DNA of 64,000 nt from Ricinus communis (Eukaryota; Streptophyta; Magnoliopsida; Malpighiales; Euphorbiaceae), in contig NC_063257.1 of the NCBI RefSeq assembly GCF_019578655.1, positions 806,001 through 870,000 on the forward strand, in the 5' to 3' direction. The position numbers were made by a program, and so were the translations under genes. The stretch's first letter is position 1. Every line of letters starts with the position of its first letter. The notes beneath the pieces were generated by a model. That model was given only the letters and a program-made list of their open reading frames with translations. It was not told the DNA's origin and did no database searches. Positions 35,109-45,082 of this stretch are shown here, in pieces.

Positions 35109-38100
35109 GGTGGGTTCGAATAAGTTGATAAAACCCATCTTGCTGAGGAGCCTTCGATGACTTGCTTTGTCTAGGGCTTTTGTGAAGATATCTGCCAGTT
35201 GTTCATGGCTTCGGATGAACGGAGTTGTGATTTCTCCTGATTGGACTTTCTCTCTTATGAAGTGACAGTCAATTTCAATATGTTTAGTCCTTTCATGAAA
35301 GACTGGGTTCGATGCTATGTGTCTGGCTGCTTGGTTATCACAGTACATCTCCATCGGGCCTTATGTTCTACTCCCATATCAACCAGAACTTGCTTTATCC
35401 ATATGAGTTCACTAGCCGTCGATGCCATGGCACGATACTCGGCCGATTGGACCTCATACATCGATTTTTTTGCTCTTCCATATCACTAGGTTTCCTCCTA
35501 CAAATGTGCAGAATCCTGAAGTCGATTTTCTATCACAACTATCTGCCCAATCTGCATTAGAGAAACCAGTAATAGTGATAGCATTATTATTATTTCTCAT
35601 CCAGATACCATGTCCTGGAGTACCTTTGAGGTATCTTAGGATCCTATCAACTGCATCTAAATGAGGAGTACGTGGAGCATGCATAAAATGGCTAATCATA
35701 CTCACAGCATAACTAATGTCAGGTCTGGTGACGGTTAAGTAAATCAATTTCCCCACCAGGCGCTGGTAATGACCTATGTTATCTAGAGGGTCACCATCCT
35801 CTAAGTTAAGTCTAGTCTTGGTCTCCATAGGGGTATCTATAGGCTTAGCTCCTATTTTCCCTGTTTCCTTTAAGAGATCTAGAACATACTTTCTCTGAGA
35901 CAGAAATAGACCTTTATGAGATTTTGCCATTTCTATTCCGAGAAAGTAGGTTAATTGACCAAGATCCTTAATGTCAAATTCCCTTTTTAATTTTTGCTTT
36001 ACTTTCTCAATTTCCTCATTATTGTTCCCTGTTACAATAATGTCATCCACATAAATCAAGATAATGATCGTGTATGTGAGAGTGTGTTTAACGAACATGG
36101 ATGAATCAGAGGTACATTTGCTGAAATCAATTTTTAATAGAAAATGACTTAACTTGGCATACCATGCTCTAGGGGATTGCTTCAACCCGTAGATTGCCTT
36201 TTGTAACTTACATACCAGGGAGGAGTCAGAGGCAAAATTATGACCTGGAGGTAGAGACATGTACACCTCTTCTTCCAGGGATCCTTGCAGAAATGCGTTC
36301 TTAACGTCCATCTAAAATAATCCCCAACCTGAGTTAGTAGCAACAGATAGTAAAATACGAACAGTGCTCATTTTTGCTACCGGAGCAAAGGTTTCCTGGT
36401 AATCCACACCATAGGTCTGAGTGAAGCCTTTCGCTACTAGCCTAGCTTTATACCTCTCAATTGAACCATCATGCTTGTATTTGATTTTATACACCCATTT
36501 ACAGCCCACCTGTTTTTTGTTTGGTGGTAGGGGGACAAGCTTCCAAGTTTCATTTTTCTCCAAAGCCTGGAGTTCTTCTTTCATGGCTTTACACCAATTA
36601 GGGTCGGTGTTAGCCTCATAGAAAGAACTTGGCTCAGTGTGAGAAGAAAGAGCGTTGAGATATGCCTTATAAGATTTCGAGACTGAATTATAATTAATAA
36701 AGCGATGGATAGGATACAATACCGAGTGGGACACATAGTCCCTTAGTTTAACAAGAGGTCTAGATGGTCGAGATGATCTCCACAGGGCAATTGCTTCTTC
36801 TACTTGTGATTCATTTTCTCCCCCTGAAGCAGTTGGCGCGGGAACAGGACTCTCGTCCACATCGGCTGAGGGAGAGAGATCTGATCTGTCAAATAAGAAA
36901 GAGTTATCGGGAAATAAGGGGGATGGGGGAGGCGTAATAGTGGAGAAGTAGGCTGTACTTTCATCGAAAGACACATCTCTAAAAATATAGGACTTGTGTG
37001 TGGAGGGGTCATAACACTTGTACCCTTTTTTTCCAGATGAGTACCCTAGAAAAACAGTTTTAACGGAACTTGAGTCAAGTTTATGGGATCGTCTAATATG
37101 AACAAAAGTAATGCAACCAAAAACTCGAAGGTGGCCCAAATCTATTTTTCGACCCTTAAGGATTTCCAAAGGACTGTGGTTTTTAAGAGTGGGAGTAGGT
37201 AATCTGTTAATAAGGTAGACAGCGGTGAGGAGGGCATCAGACCAAAAAATATGAGGAACATTGTGTTGAAAAAGAAGTGATCTAGTGACTTCAAGAAGAT
37301 GGCGGTTTTTTCGTTCAGAAACGCCATTCTGTTCAGGAGTATAAATACAGGTGGTTTGGTGTAAAATGCCTTGTGCGGAGAAGAAGTCAGAAAAGTTTTT
37401 ATTAATATATTCAGTGCCATTATCGGATCGAAAAATTTTAATTTTGGCATCATATTGAGTTTGAACGAAATGAAAGAAATTCTGAAAACAGGAAAAAAAC
37501 TTCATTTTTTCCTTTTAGTAAGTATACCCAAGTGAGAAGAGAGAAATCATCAATAAAGATGACAAAATAACGAAAATGGTTGTAAGAAGTACAGGGGACA
37601 GGTCCCCAAACATCAGAATGAATTAAATCAAACATTTTTATGGAAGTAGTGGAGGACACAGGAAACGGTAACCTGGTATGTTTAGAAAATTTACAAATAT
37701 CACAACAAACAGAATTTAAATGACAAGGAAAAAGTTGGTTTAGGATGTGATCGGAGGGGTGCCCAAGTCGCTGATGCATCAACATCCCTTGATTGACCGA
37801 ACTTGTTGACGCAAGACAACGGGTAGTGGAGTCTCTAAGGTAGTAAAGACCATTTTTAAAATATCCCTCACCAATCATCTTCCCGGTGATGCGATCCTGA
37901 AATAGTACTGAAGTTGGTGAGAAAATAGCATTACAATTTAAATGACTGATAATTTTGCCAACATATAATAAGTTTGATTGAAAATCAGGTAAAAATAATA
38001 TATCATGAATATTTTGGCGGAAGATGGTGGAGGTGCCACAGCCAGAGATTTTGGCTTGGGCACCATTTGCGGTGGTCACATGTTGAGATTCAAGGGGAAC

Positions 38101-38283
38101 AAAATTGTGTAGTTTGGTTGCGTCCCATGTCATATGGTCGGTAGCACCTGAATCAATAATCCAATCTTTAGAGTGAAACAAATTAGAATAATTTTGAGAG
38201 TTAGAAACTAAACCTGACCCATGAGACTGCTGCTGATTTACTAGAGATTGGAGCTGAGAAATGAGCTCGAAAATATGCAAATT

Positions 38284-38508
38284 TTCTGCATGGGCGGGTC
38301 GGGTGGAGTCTGCAAACCGGGTTGGATCTGTGGTGGGCCAGCTTTCTGGGCCGGACTGGGCTGGATTACTGGTGGGCCAGTTTCCTGGGCCTGGTCGGAC
38401 AAGGTTACTGGGCTCGGGTCTGGGCCAGTTTTCTGGGCCGGACTGGGAGGAGTTACTGGGCTTGGGCTTGGGCCAACTGTTGGTGGGCTCGGATCGACTT
38501 GTCGGACC
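38284..38508 (-). repeat. Degenerate Pro-rich tandem repeat in copia
   Basis: GC-rich units of roughly 50-70 bp built on GGGCCAGTTTCTGGGCC-like cores. On the minus strand they encode a Pro/Gln/Gly-rich spacer between the zinc knuckle and the protease. Base composition is far from the surrounding 60-65% AT. Confidence 0.7.
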
Positions 38509-39507
38509 CTACCCGAAATAACCCGACCCATTTAGGGGGCATATGTTGCCCATGTTGCCCACTTCTCCTTTAGGTTTTCTTTCTTCTTCTTCTTCCCAGC
38601 TCCTTATGCAGCTGCCTCCAAACCGCTCCTTCTCCCTTCTCCCTCCGTCGCCCCTGTTGCGTGCGTCCCCCCTTCTCCCTTCACCCCGACCATGGAGAGG
38701 CCGCAGATGAGGGTGAAGGTACCAGCATCTGTCGTGGTTGTGCCCCTGCCTTCGGCAGTGGTTGCACCTGTCGACAGACGCAGGCGTCCCCTTCGCGCGC
38801 AACCCGTCGTGGAGGTCGATATGGCGTGAGAAAAACGCCCGGTTTTCTGGGTTGGAGGGGCTAGAGGCGTTCATCGTGCTTCATCGAGTCTCTTCCTGCT
38901 GGAAGATGGCTATGACGGCATCAATCTTCGGGAGGGAGTTGGACAACAAGATTTGCGAGCGCAGAGCTTCATAACTGGAGTCCAGGCCCCCCAGGTAGGT
39001 ATAAACTAAATCTTGTTCGGCTCTCTTTCTTATCTCCTCTGGATCTGTGGTGGGTGGGAGGTAGTTTTGTAACTCCTCCCACCTGGTTAAGACTTCTGTA
39101 GCGTAGTTTGTGCTTGATTTTGTCCCCTGTTTGATTTGAGAGAGCTCCTGCTTCAAATTAAAAACATGAGCAAAATTTTGCTCGTGTCCGTATAAGCCTT
39201 TCATTTTCCTCCAAATTTCTTGTGAGGATTCGAGCAATATGCATAGTCGTGAGATCTGTGGTTCCATTGTATTTGTGAGGAGGGACATGACCATGTGGTC
39301 GGTTGTCTGCCATTCCTCAATCTCTTCTGTTTCTTCTTTAGTTGGTTGTGCTGGGTTGATAGGAGTTGGTCTCCTTTTGATTCCTTTGATGAATCCCAAC
39401 TTTTTCCTGCCGCTCAAACTGATGTATACTGATCTAGACCACTCAAAGTAGTTCTGGTTGCCTTTGAGTACAAAGTTGGTTAGCTTTGAAACATCATTGT
39501 GAGACAT
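38509..39507 (-). pseudogene. gag: copia gag remnant with CCHC knuckle
   Basis: The minus-strand frame starts MSHNDVSKLTNFVLKGNQNY, the typical start of plant copia gag (UBN2-like region). It reads with WSRSVYISLSGRKKLGFI and AHVFNLKQELSQIKQG to a TGA at 38881-38883, then continues in the same frame through a zinc knuckle (CNHCRRQGHNHDRC, the CX2CX4HX4C pattern) to a TAG at 38509. These are two in-frame stops before the protease. Confidence 0.9.
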
Positions 39508-39550
39508 TTTGAGTTTTTGTGGTTGGGGTAAATGATGAGAGGTTAAACCT

Positions 39551-39562
39551 GCTCTGATACCA
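39551..39562 (-). other. Primer-binding site of the copia element
   Basis: TGGTATCAGAGC on the minus strand, with no spacer after the 5' LTR. It is complementary to the 3' end of methionine tRNA, as in most plant copia elements. Confidence 0.92.
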
Positions 39563-39924
39563 TGAAGAAATTGCGTTTATATTATGATCTTTGATGAATA
39601 TTTACTCAAATGTGAATTCTAAGATTATTGAGTACAAGTATGTTCTGTTATATACAAGTATGTTTGCAACGGTCCTATTGCTCCTTGTTGTTGTTTGTTG
39701 CACTCCAACGTTTAAATCTAGCTTAGGGATAGGTTGAAGCAGCCTTTTTCCCTTTAGGGGAGAGGTGTTGCTCCCTTTCCCTAATAGGCCTGTGATGATC
39801 TAGAGTTCTGAGGCCATATCCAACAGTCAAAGACTGTTGGTCCTTACTGCCAGTCTTTGACTGTTGAACATTGTTGCTGCCAGGTTTTGGTGTTTCTTCA
39901 ACAAATATTGAGGCTTCTTCAACA
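39563..39924 (-). repeat. 5' LTR of the copia element
   Basis: 362 bp. It contains a 38-bp segment at about 39824-39863 that is absent from the other LTR. The segment is part of an inverted repeat (CAACAGTCAAAGACTG ... CAGTCTTTGACTGTTG) able to form a hairpin. Confidence 0.95.
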
Positions 39925-39929
39925 AGATT
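39925..39929. repeat. Target-site duplication AGATT, right
   Basis: Second copy of the 5-bp duplication flanking the copia element. Confidence 0.93.
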
Positions 39930-40130
39930 TCCCTTCTCAAGGAACATCCATCGAGTGCTAATGGGAATGAGAGCCAACAACTGTAATATCCTTGGGCTCC
40001 TTTGACGATACCATTAGAGACTTCTCCTTTTACTTCTCTATGCACCAACAGCAAATTCAGAATTAAGACTTGAACCTTCAAAAATAGCAGCACCTCGAGC
40101 TTTTCAAATATCTCAACAAATAAACACAAT
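39930..40130 (-). pseudogene. Proximal part of the interrupted RVT_3 relic
   Basis: When the copia element is ignored, the minus-strand sequence ending at 39930 runs into the RNase H-like fragment at 34768. The join gives a GNLKFNSD-like motif that fits the first catalytic Asp of RVT_3. Further upstream I cannot recognise more; it is degenerate. Confidence 0.4.
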
Positions 40131-41254
40131 CATAGAAAGAAAGGAAGCAAAAGCATTGCTAACATTTAACAAAATTTAATCTCACCCACCAAGAATGAAA
40201 GGATGATAACCATGTACTATCATGACAATATCCAAGGAGAGAGCCAAACTAGTAAGCGAACATTACTATTTTCAATGAGCGACGGGAACTTTTACCAAAG
40301 ATATGTCTATTTTTCTAGATAATTAACACATATAAATATATTTCTCTGGATAAGTTAGACATGTAAAACTAATTATTTCGTTATCTTCTTAAACATAATA
40401 CTATCCCCATGAATTTTTATGTCGTTTTGGCTTAAAGTTCAAATAGTAAGTGAAGATTGAATAGTTTCTTTTCCTCGTCAAAAAGCTTACTTTTTTCTGA
40501 TGATGACTCTTTTAATTGTCCAAAGTTTTCTATTTTTAGGTAGAATGACTAACATTAAAAGTTGAAATGCTTGGTGTTAGTGAAGTTAAAGCTTAAACTC
40601 AACTCTGTTAGTCTAGATTATTCTTAGGAAAAATAATAAAAATATCTATTTTTTTATTAAAATATAGTACAAATTTTGTTTATTTTTACTGTCTCAAGAT
40701 ATCAAAACTACAATTTTTTTAATTTTTCTTTAATTATCTTTTGATAAAACAATCAAATTTTTTAAAAAAATAACCATATTGTAATTAGAAAAATTAAAAG
40801 AATAATATTTTAAAAATATTATATAATAAAAATGATATTTTTTTATTAATTTTAGGATATTTCTATAAAAAAAATTATTTTTACATTTTTTATCCATGAG
40901 GTTCACTCCTTTCGCCACATGGATAAAACAATCATTTGTGGAAGACTGGAATATATCTCAGCCACCTGAAGTCAAACTTTGTCTTGCCATGTAGTCATAA
41001 GTTAAGCATATTTTGCCACGTGAGCAAAAGTCAAATCTTTACTCTTGCCTGCTTGAGAACGTCAAACAATGCCTGAGCTACGTGGACACAACATGCCACC
41101 TGGAGCACAGGCAAATTGCACTTGCCACATTGGCAAGAGTCAAATGCAGATTGCCGAGGTAGTAAGAAAATTTAGATTGCATATTATTTTTAGGTAGATT
41201 GTTTCTATTATTTTTATTTATAGACACATTTTAACAAAAAATTAGCCATATAGA
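40131..41254. other. AT-rich intergenic with a degenerate 29-bp repeat
   Basis: No coding potential. The right part (40914-41160) is a degenerate tandem array described separately; the rest is AT-rich. Confidence 0.5.
40914..41160. repeat. Degenerate ~29-bp tandem array with GCCAC(G/A)TG cores
   Basis: GCCA/GCC cores recur at about 40914, 40961, 40986, 41015, 41047, 41071, 41095, 41124 and 41153, mostly 25-32 bp apart. They are often followed after about 10-15 bp by AGTCAAA or CGTCAAA. One core is a full CACGTG G-box (41017-41022). It is GC-richer than its surroundings and lies directly left of the Mutator-like element. Confidence 0.65.
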
Positions 41255-41263
41255 TTATTAATA
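41255..41263. repeat. 9-bp TSD TTATTAATA, left
   Basis: A perfect 9-bp direct repeat with 42381-42389, directly outside the inverted termini. Nine bp is characteristic of the Mutator superfamily. Confidence 0.88.
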
Positions 41264-42380
41264 GGGAAAAGGCGCATTTTTGAAGAGCGTATTAGCTTTC
41301 AAACTATTTTTAGGTATAAATAAATTCTTAAAATATCAAAAATCTATAATTTAAGCACTTTAACATAATAGAATATTTTACATCGTTGCTTAAAATTGAT
41401 GTGGCTAATAATATGTCTACTGTAATTGATTTACAGTGTTTGTTATTTTTAATTAATTTAAAATATTTTAATATTAAAAAAAGACAATTTCTCTTTCCTT
41501 CTCTATATTTTTCTTTTTTCTTTCTAGTCCCATCTAAAATTTAGAAACTATCACAAAAGAATGCCACTTACAATATAAAATAAATATCAACGTTTTCAAA
41601 TTATTACATGAGGCCCATAATACTTCACTTGGCATTGTTTTAGCCTTCTCAATTGTTATTCAAATAAATACATTCTAACTATTTTTAACTGTAATTTAAC
41701 TATTTGTCATTTCAATTGGTGTTTATTTGTTTAGTAAAAAAAAAAGACAAATGGAAATTGAAGTTGAAATCTTCAACTCATAATGCTATTGTGGAGCTAT
41801 TTTAGAGTAGTATTTAATGATATGGGTTATGTATCTGAAAAATCGAGGCAAATATTTATTTCTAGCTAAGAGATATAAAGAAAATGTCAGTGTTAAATTG
41901 GCAAGAAACAATCTTTACCAAATACGATTCTGGGCTTCTATGTTCAAAGTCTACAAAAGATGACAGCAAAGGCTATTTGGCTTTATTTTATATTCATTAT
42001 TATGTTTTCTTCTATGATTTTCTTATTTTGTTGGAAGAAAGGAAATAATGTGGTTTTATTTTGGATTTGAGTTTCTTGTATTGAAAGTATACGTGTCACT
42101 GATTTTATTAAATTTCTTTATTGATCGGAGATGGTGATGATGGGTGGTAGTAGCAGTGTGACGATGAGGTGGATGGCCAGTAACACATTAGTTATGGAGG
42201 TCCAATCTTTTTATTCGGATAAAGATAATTGCCAAATTAGCAGGACTTAATGATCTTTAAACATTTTCTTAATAGAATGGTTTAATCTGCTAAACTTTAA
42301 GATTTATTTGCACCTAAAAATAGTTTTAGGGCTAATATACTTTTCACACAAAAAATTAAGGCAAAAATGCACCTTTTCCT
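41264..42380. mobile_element. Non-autonomous Mutator-like element, 1117 bp
   Basis: The left end begins GGGAAAAGGCGCATTTTTG. The right end, reverse-complemented, begins AGGAAAAGGTGCATTTTTG. Similarity between the ends continues for about 80-90 bp, including CTATTTTTAGGT and AAATAAAT, so these are long imperfect terminal inverted repeats. A perfect 9-bp TSD flanks them. Inside there is no transposase frame and no recognised captured gene, only AT-rich DNA with a GATGGTGATGATGG-like stretch near 42130. It ends 284 bp before the start codon of the TruA-family gene, so it lies in that gene's promoter region. Confidence 0.88.
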
Positions 42381-42389
42381 TTATTAATA
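42381..42389. repeat. 9-bp TSD TTATTAATA, right
   Basis: Right copy of the Mutator-like element's target-site duplication. Confidence 0.88.
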
Positions 42390-42664
42390 CTTTTTAATTC
42401 ACTCTATAAGGTGTTACATAACTTACATTAGTAATTGAATAAAATCTACCGTAGATTAAGAATTTAAGATATAGAAGTACGATCATCCAACGGTTGATGA
42501 ACTGTCAGTAATCGGGGGGTATTCAGTGCATCACAGTGGTGCTGACCTCATACTAATATTCTTCAAAAGTAAAGAATTAAGATTTAACGTTTCTAGGGTT
42601 TTATCAGGGATAGAAATCCGAGTGCGTTTCAATGGAAAACCTCAATACTTTTTAGTGACTGAAA

Positions 42665-44498
42665 ATGGAAAATTCAGATTTGAAAATCACATCTCCACCG
42701 CCACAAGAAGAACCAGAGCGTAAAAGGCCTAGAATGTCCACCACGACCTCCGACGAAGAAGAAATTGCAACAACAGCCCCCGGTGATGAAACCGCCACAG
42801 TCAAAAAACAACGATACAAACGCCGCAAAATGGCGATATTCTTCGCTTACTGCGGCGTTGGCTACCAGGGGATGCAAAAGAACCCAGGCGCTAAAACTAT
42901 CGAAGGTGACCTTGAAGAAGCCCTTTTTCACTCTGGTGCCGTCCCCGAACAGGACCGTGGCTGCCCCAAGCGGTATGATTGGGCTCGCTCTGCTCGCACT
43001 GATAAGGGCGTGAGCGCCGTGGGACAAGTCATCTCAGGCCGCTTCTACGTCGATCCGCCAGGACTTGTTGATCGCTTAAATTCAATTCTTCCGTCCCAGA
43101 TTAGGATCTTTGGGTATAAGCGAGTGACGGCCTCGTTTAATGCTAAGAAGTTCTGTGATCGCAGAAGGTATGTGTATTTGATTCCTGTTTTTGCTCTTGA
43201 CCCATCATCGCATCGTGATAGGGAGAGTGTGTTAGCTAGTTTAGGCTCTGGTGATGAGCTCGTTAAATGTTTGGAGTGTTCAGAGAGAGGAAGGAAAGTA
43301 ATTGGTGCCGTTGGTAAGCGTAGTTTTGAATCAAAATCGGAGGCTTTTCAGACAGACATTTTATTGAATGGCGGATGTGCAATTGCAAACTGTGAAATCA
43401 AAGAGGATATTAGTATGTCTATGGATAATGCTCATGGCGTTCGTATGCATTCTGAATTTGTTGAACAAACTAATGTCTCACATAATGAAGATTCTGAAAC
43501 AGAATCTGCAATGCCTCGGACTGACATTTTATCTAACAGTGAAGATGGTAATGTCAAATCCGATAGTAAACAGGAGGAGGTTATGGTGTCTGAGGATGCT
43601 GCTGATGGTGGGAATAAAGAATCAGAAACCATGGAGAAAGACTCGAAGGCTAGTGTTGGAGAAGAGAGAGTTAATGGAGAGGAGCACGTGATGAAAGGAA
43701 GTGAATTTTGTTATGGAGAGGAGGAGAAGGAGAAGTTCAATAGAATATTGAAGTATTATGTGGGGAGTCACAACTTCCATAACTTTACCACTAGAACTAA
43801 GGCTGAAGACCCCTCTGCTCAGCGCTACATTATCTCTTTCGATGCAAGGACTACTGTTACTGTTGAAGGTATTGAGTTTGTCAAGTGCGAGGTTATAGGG
43901 CAGAGCTTTATGCTTCACCAGATACGGAAGATGATTGGTCTTGCTGTCGCAATAATGAGGAACTGTGCCCCTGAATCATTGATATCAACTGCTCTACAAA
44001 AGTAAGCACCTACTCTGCAGTTTCAATTATGTGATAATAATTATTATTTCTTGTATTCATGTTTGGTTTGAAATTAATAGGGATGTAAAAATTAATGTGC
44101 CTACCGCTCCTGAAGTTGGCTTATACTTGGATGAATGTTTCTTCACATCATATAACCAGAAATGGAAAGACCATGAAGAACTTTGTATGAAAGATTATGA
44201 AGAAGTAGCAGAGGACTTCAAAATGAAGTACATATATTCTCACATTGCATCAACAGAACAGAAGGAAGGAGTGGTAGGCCTGTGGTTACATTCTCTTAAC
44301 TACCGAAATTATCCTGATCTGCGTTTTTGCTACACGTTAGATGCTAATAATGAGAAAAGCACGGAGGTGGTGAATAATGGAGATGCTAATAGTGAGGAAA
44401 GTGCCCAGGAGAAGAACTCGGAAGATGCTGATGTTGAGAAAAATGGCAAAGTTGAGAACATGGTTCAGGAAAGTAGAGCGCTAATATCACATTGCTGA
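42665..44498 (+). CDS. TruA/PUS1-family tRNA pseudouridine synthase, 2 exons
   Basis: Family role: uridine to pseudouridine in the tRNA anticodon arm. Exons 42665-44001 and 44081-44498 join in phase (AA|G) and give 584 residues. The N terminus is acidic and basic (PERKRPRM, KKQRYKRRK), a plausible nuclear localisation signal. The catalytic motif is ARSARTDKGVSAVGQ with Asp about 113. Later motifs are RRYVYLIPVFAL, GSHNFHNFTTRTK and GQSFMLHQIRKMIG, as in eukaryotic PUS1. A low-complexity acidic insert of about 150 residues separates the YVYLIP and HNFHNFT motifs, and the C terminus is Glu/Asn-rich. From memory the Arabidopsis counterparts are At1g76120 and At1g20370. It is intact. A Mutator-like element sits just upstream. 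Confidence 0.93.
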
Positions 44499-45082
44499 TA
44501 TTTAACAGATAATTTTCCGACCAAGATTTGTACTTGATTTGGACCTCATTTATATATAATTAGTTCTTGGTTAATTAGTTTTAGTAATCTTTGGTTTCCT
44601 GATTGATAGACCGATTCTATTTGAATCGCAACTTATAAAGGAAAACTTCTTTTTATAGAGATTTTAGAACCTCGATTCAAATTGGGTGGAAAGGACGAAA
44701 ACTTTTGCAAATGCCTTCTCTTTTTTTTTTTTCGCCCTTTATAGTTGAGTTATGAAAGAAATTAATTTTGGCTTGCTCGTTGATCTACTGTAATTGTGAG
44801 TTGAATGACAGAAATAATCTATTGTGACACAAACTTATATGAAAGTAAAAATGAAAGGCAAAAATAAAACCATCTAATAATCTAACCTATAAGGGTGACT
44901 TTCATAAAGGTAAAGAAAGATTCACAAAAGGAAAAGGGAAAAATAAAAGTTAAGAAGTGTACGGACAAGTTAAATCCTCGCGGGTCAACGTAACCCTTCT
45001 CCTTCTCTCAAACCAGTGATTGGCTCTTTTCCTTCAAAGCAAATGATTGGATAAAAGGGTGAGAACGGTGGCACGGCGAAAG
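44499..45082. other. Intergenic TruA-type / F-box
   Basis: 584 bp holding the 3' UTR of the upstream gene and the promoter of the F-box gene on the same strand. There is a pyrimidine-T run near 44721. Nothing else is recognised. Confidence 0.45.

Larger units (their letters stand above)
34992..38508 (-). pseudogene. pol: copia pol remnant: protease, integrase, RT, RNase H
   Basis: In minus-strand order: protease DSGATDHM (near 38170), GAG-pre-integrase HQRLGHPSD, integrase core starting LIHSDVWGP and continuing FRSDNGTEY, RT starting WKLVPLP and KARLVAKGF, MDVKNAFLQG, the YVDD box, and RNase H with YCDNQAA and [12 protein letters not shown]. The frame changes once inside the integrase (around 37500). 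A TAG stop lies at 36312-36314 directly before the MDVKNAFL motif, and two frame shifts flank the RNase H start (about 35350-35460). The parts are therefore all present but not in one frame. Confidence 0.92.
34774..39924 (-). mobile_element. Ty1/copia LTR retrotransposon, complete but disabled
   Basis: It is bounded by two LTRs (34774-35097 and 39563-39924) of the form TG...CA on the minus strand, with TSD AGATT on both sides. Next to the 5' LTR (right side) is the primer site TGGTATCAGAGC (39562-39551), complementary to the Met-tRNA 3' end. Next to the 3' LTR is a purine tract, TTGAGGGGGAG (35108-35098). Coding order on the minus strand is gag, zinc knuckle, protease, integrase, RT, RNase H, the copia order. 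Stops and frame shifts interrupt gag and pol, so it cannot encode its own full polyprotein. The LTRs differ by about three substitutions plus a 38-bp indel, so insertion was recent. Confidence 0.96.

Noticed and set aside
42526..42723. 65-codon plus-strand frame overlapping the TruA-type start
   Set aside because: It is another frame over the leader and first codons of the real gene.
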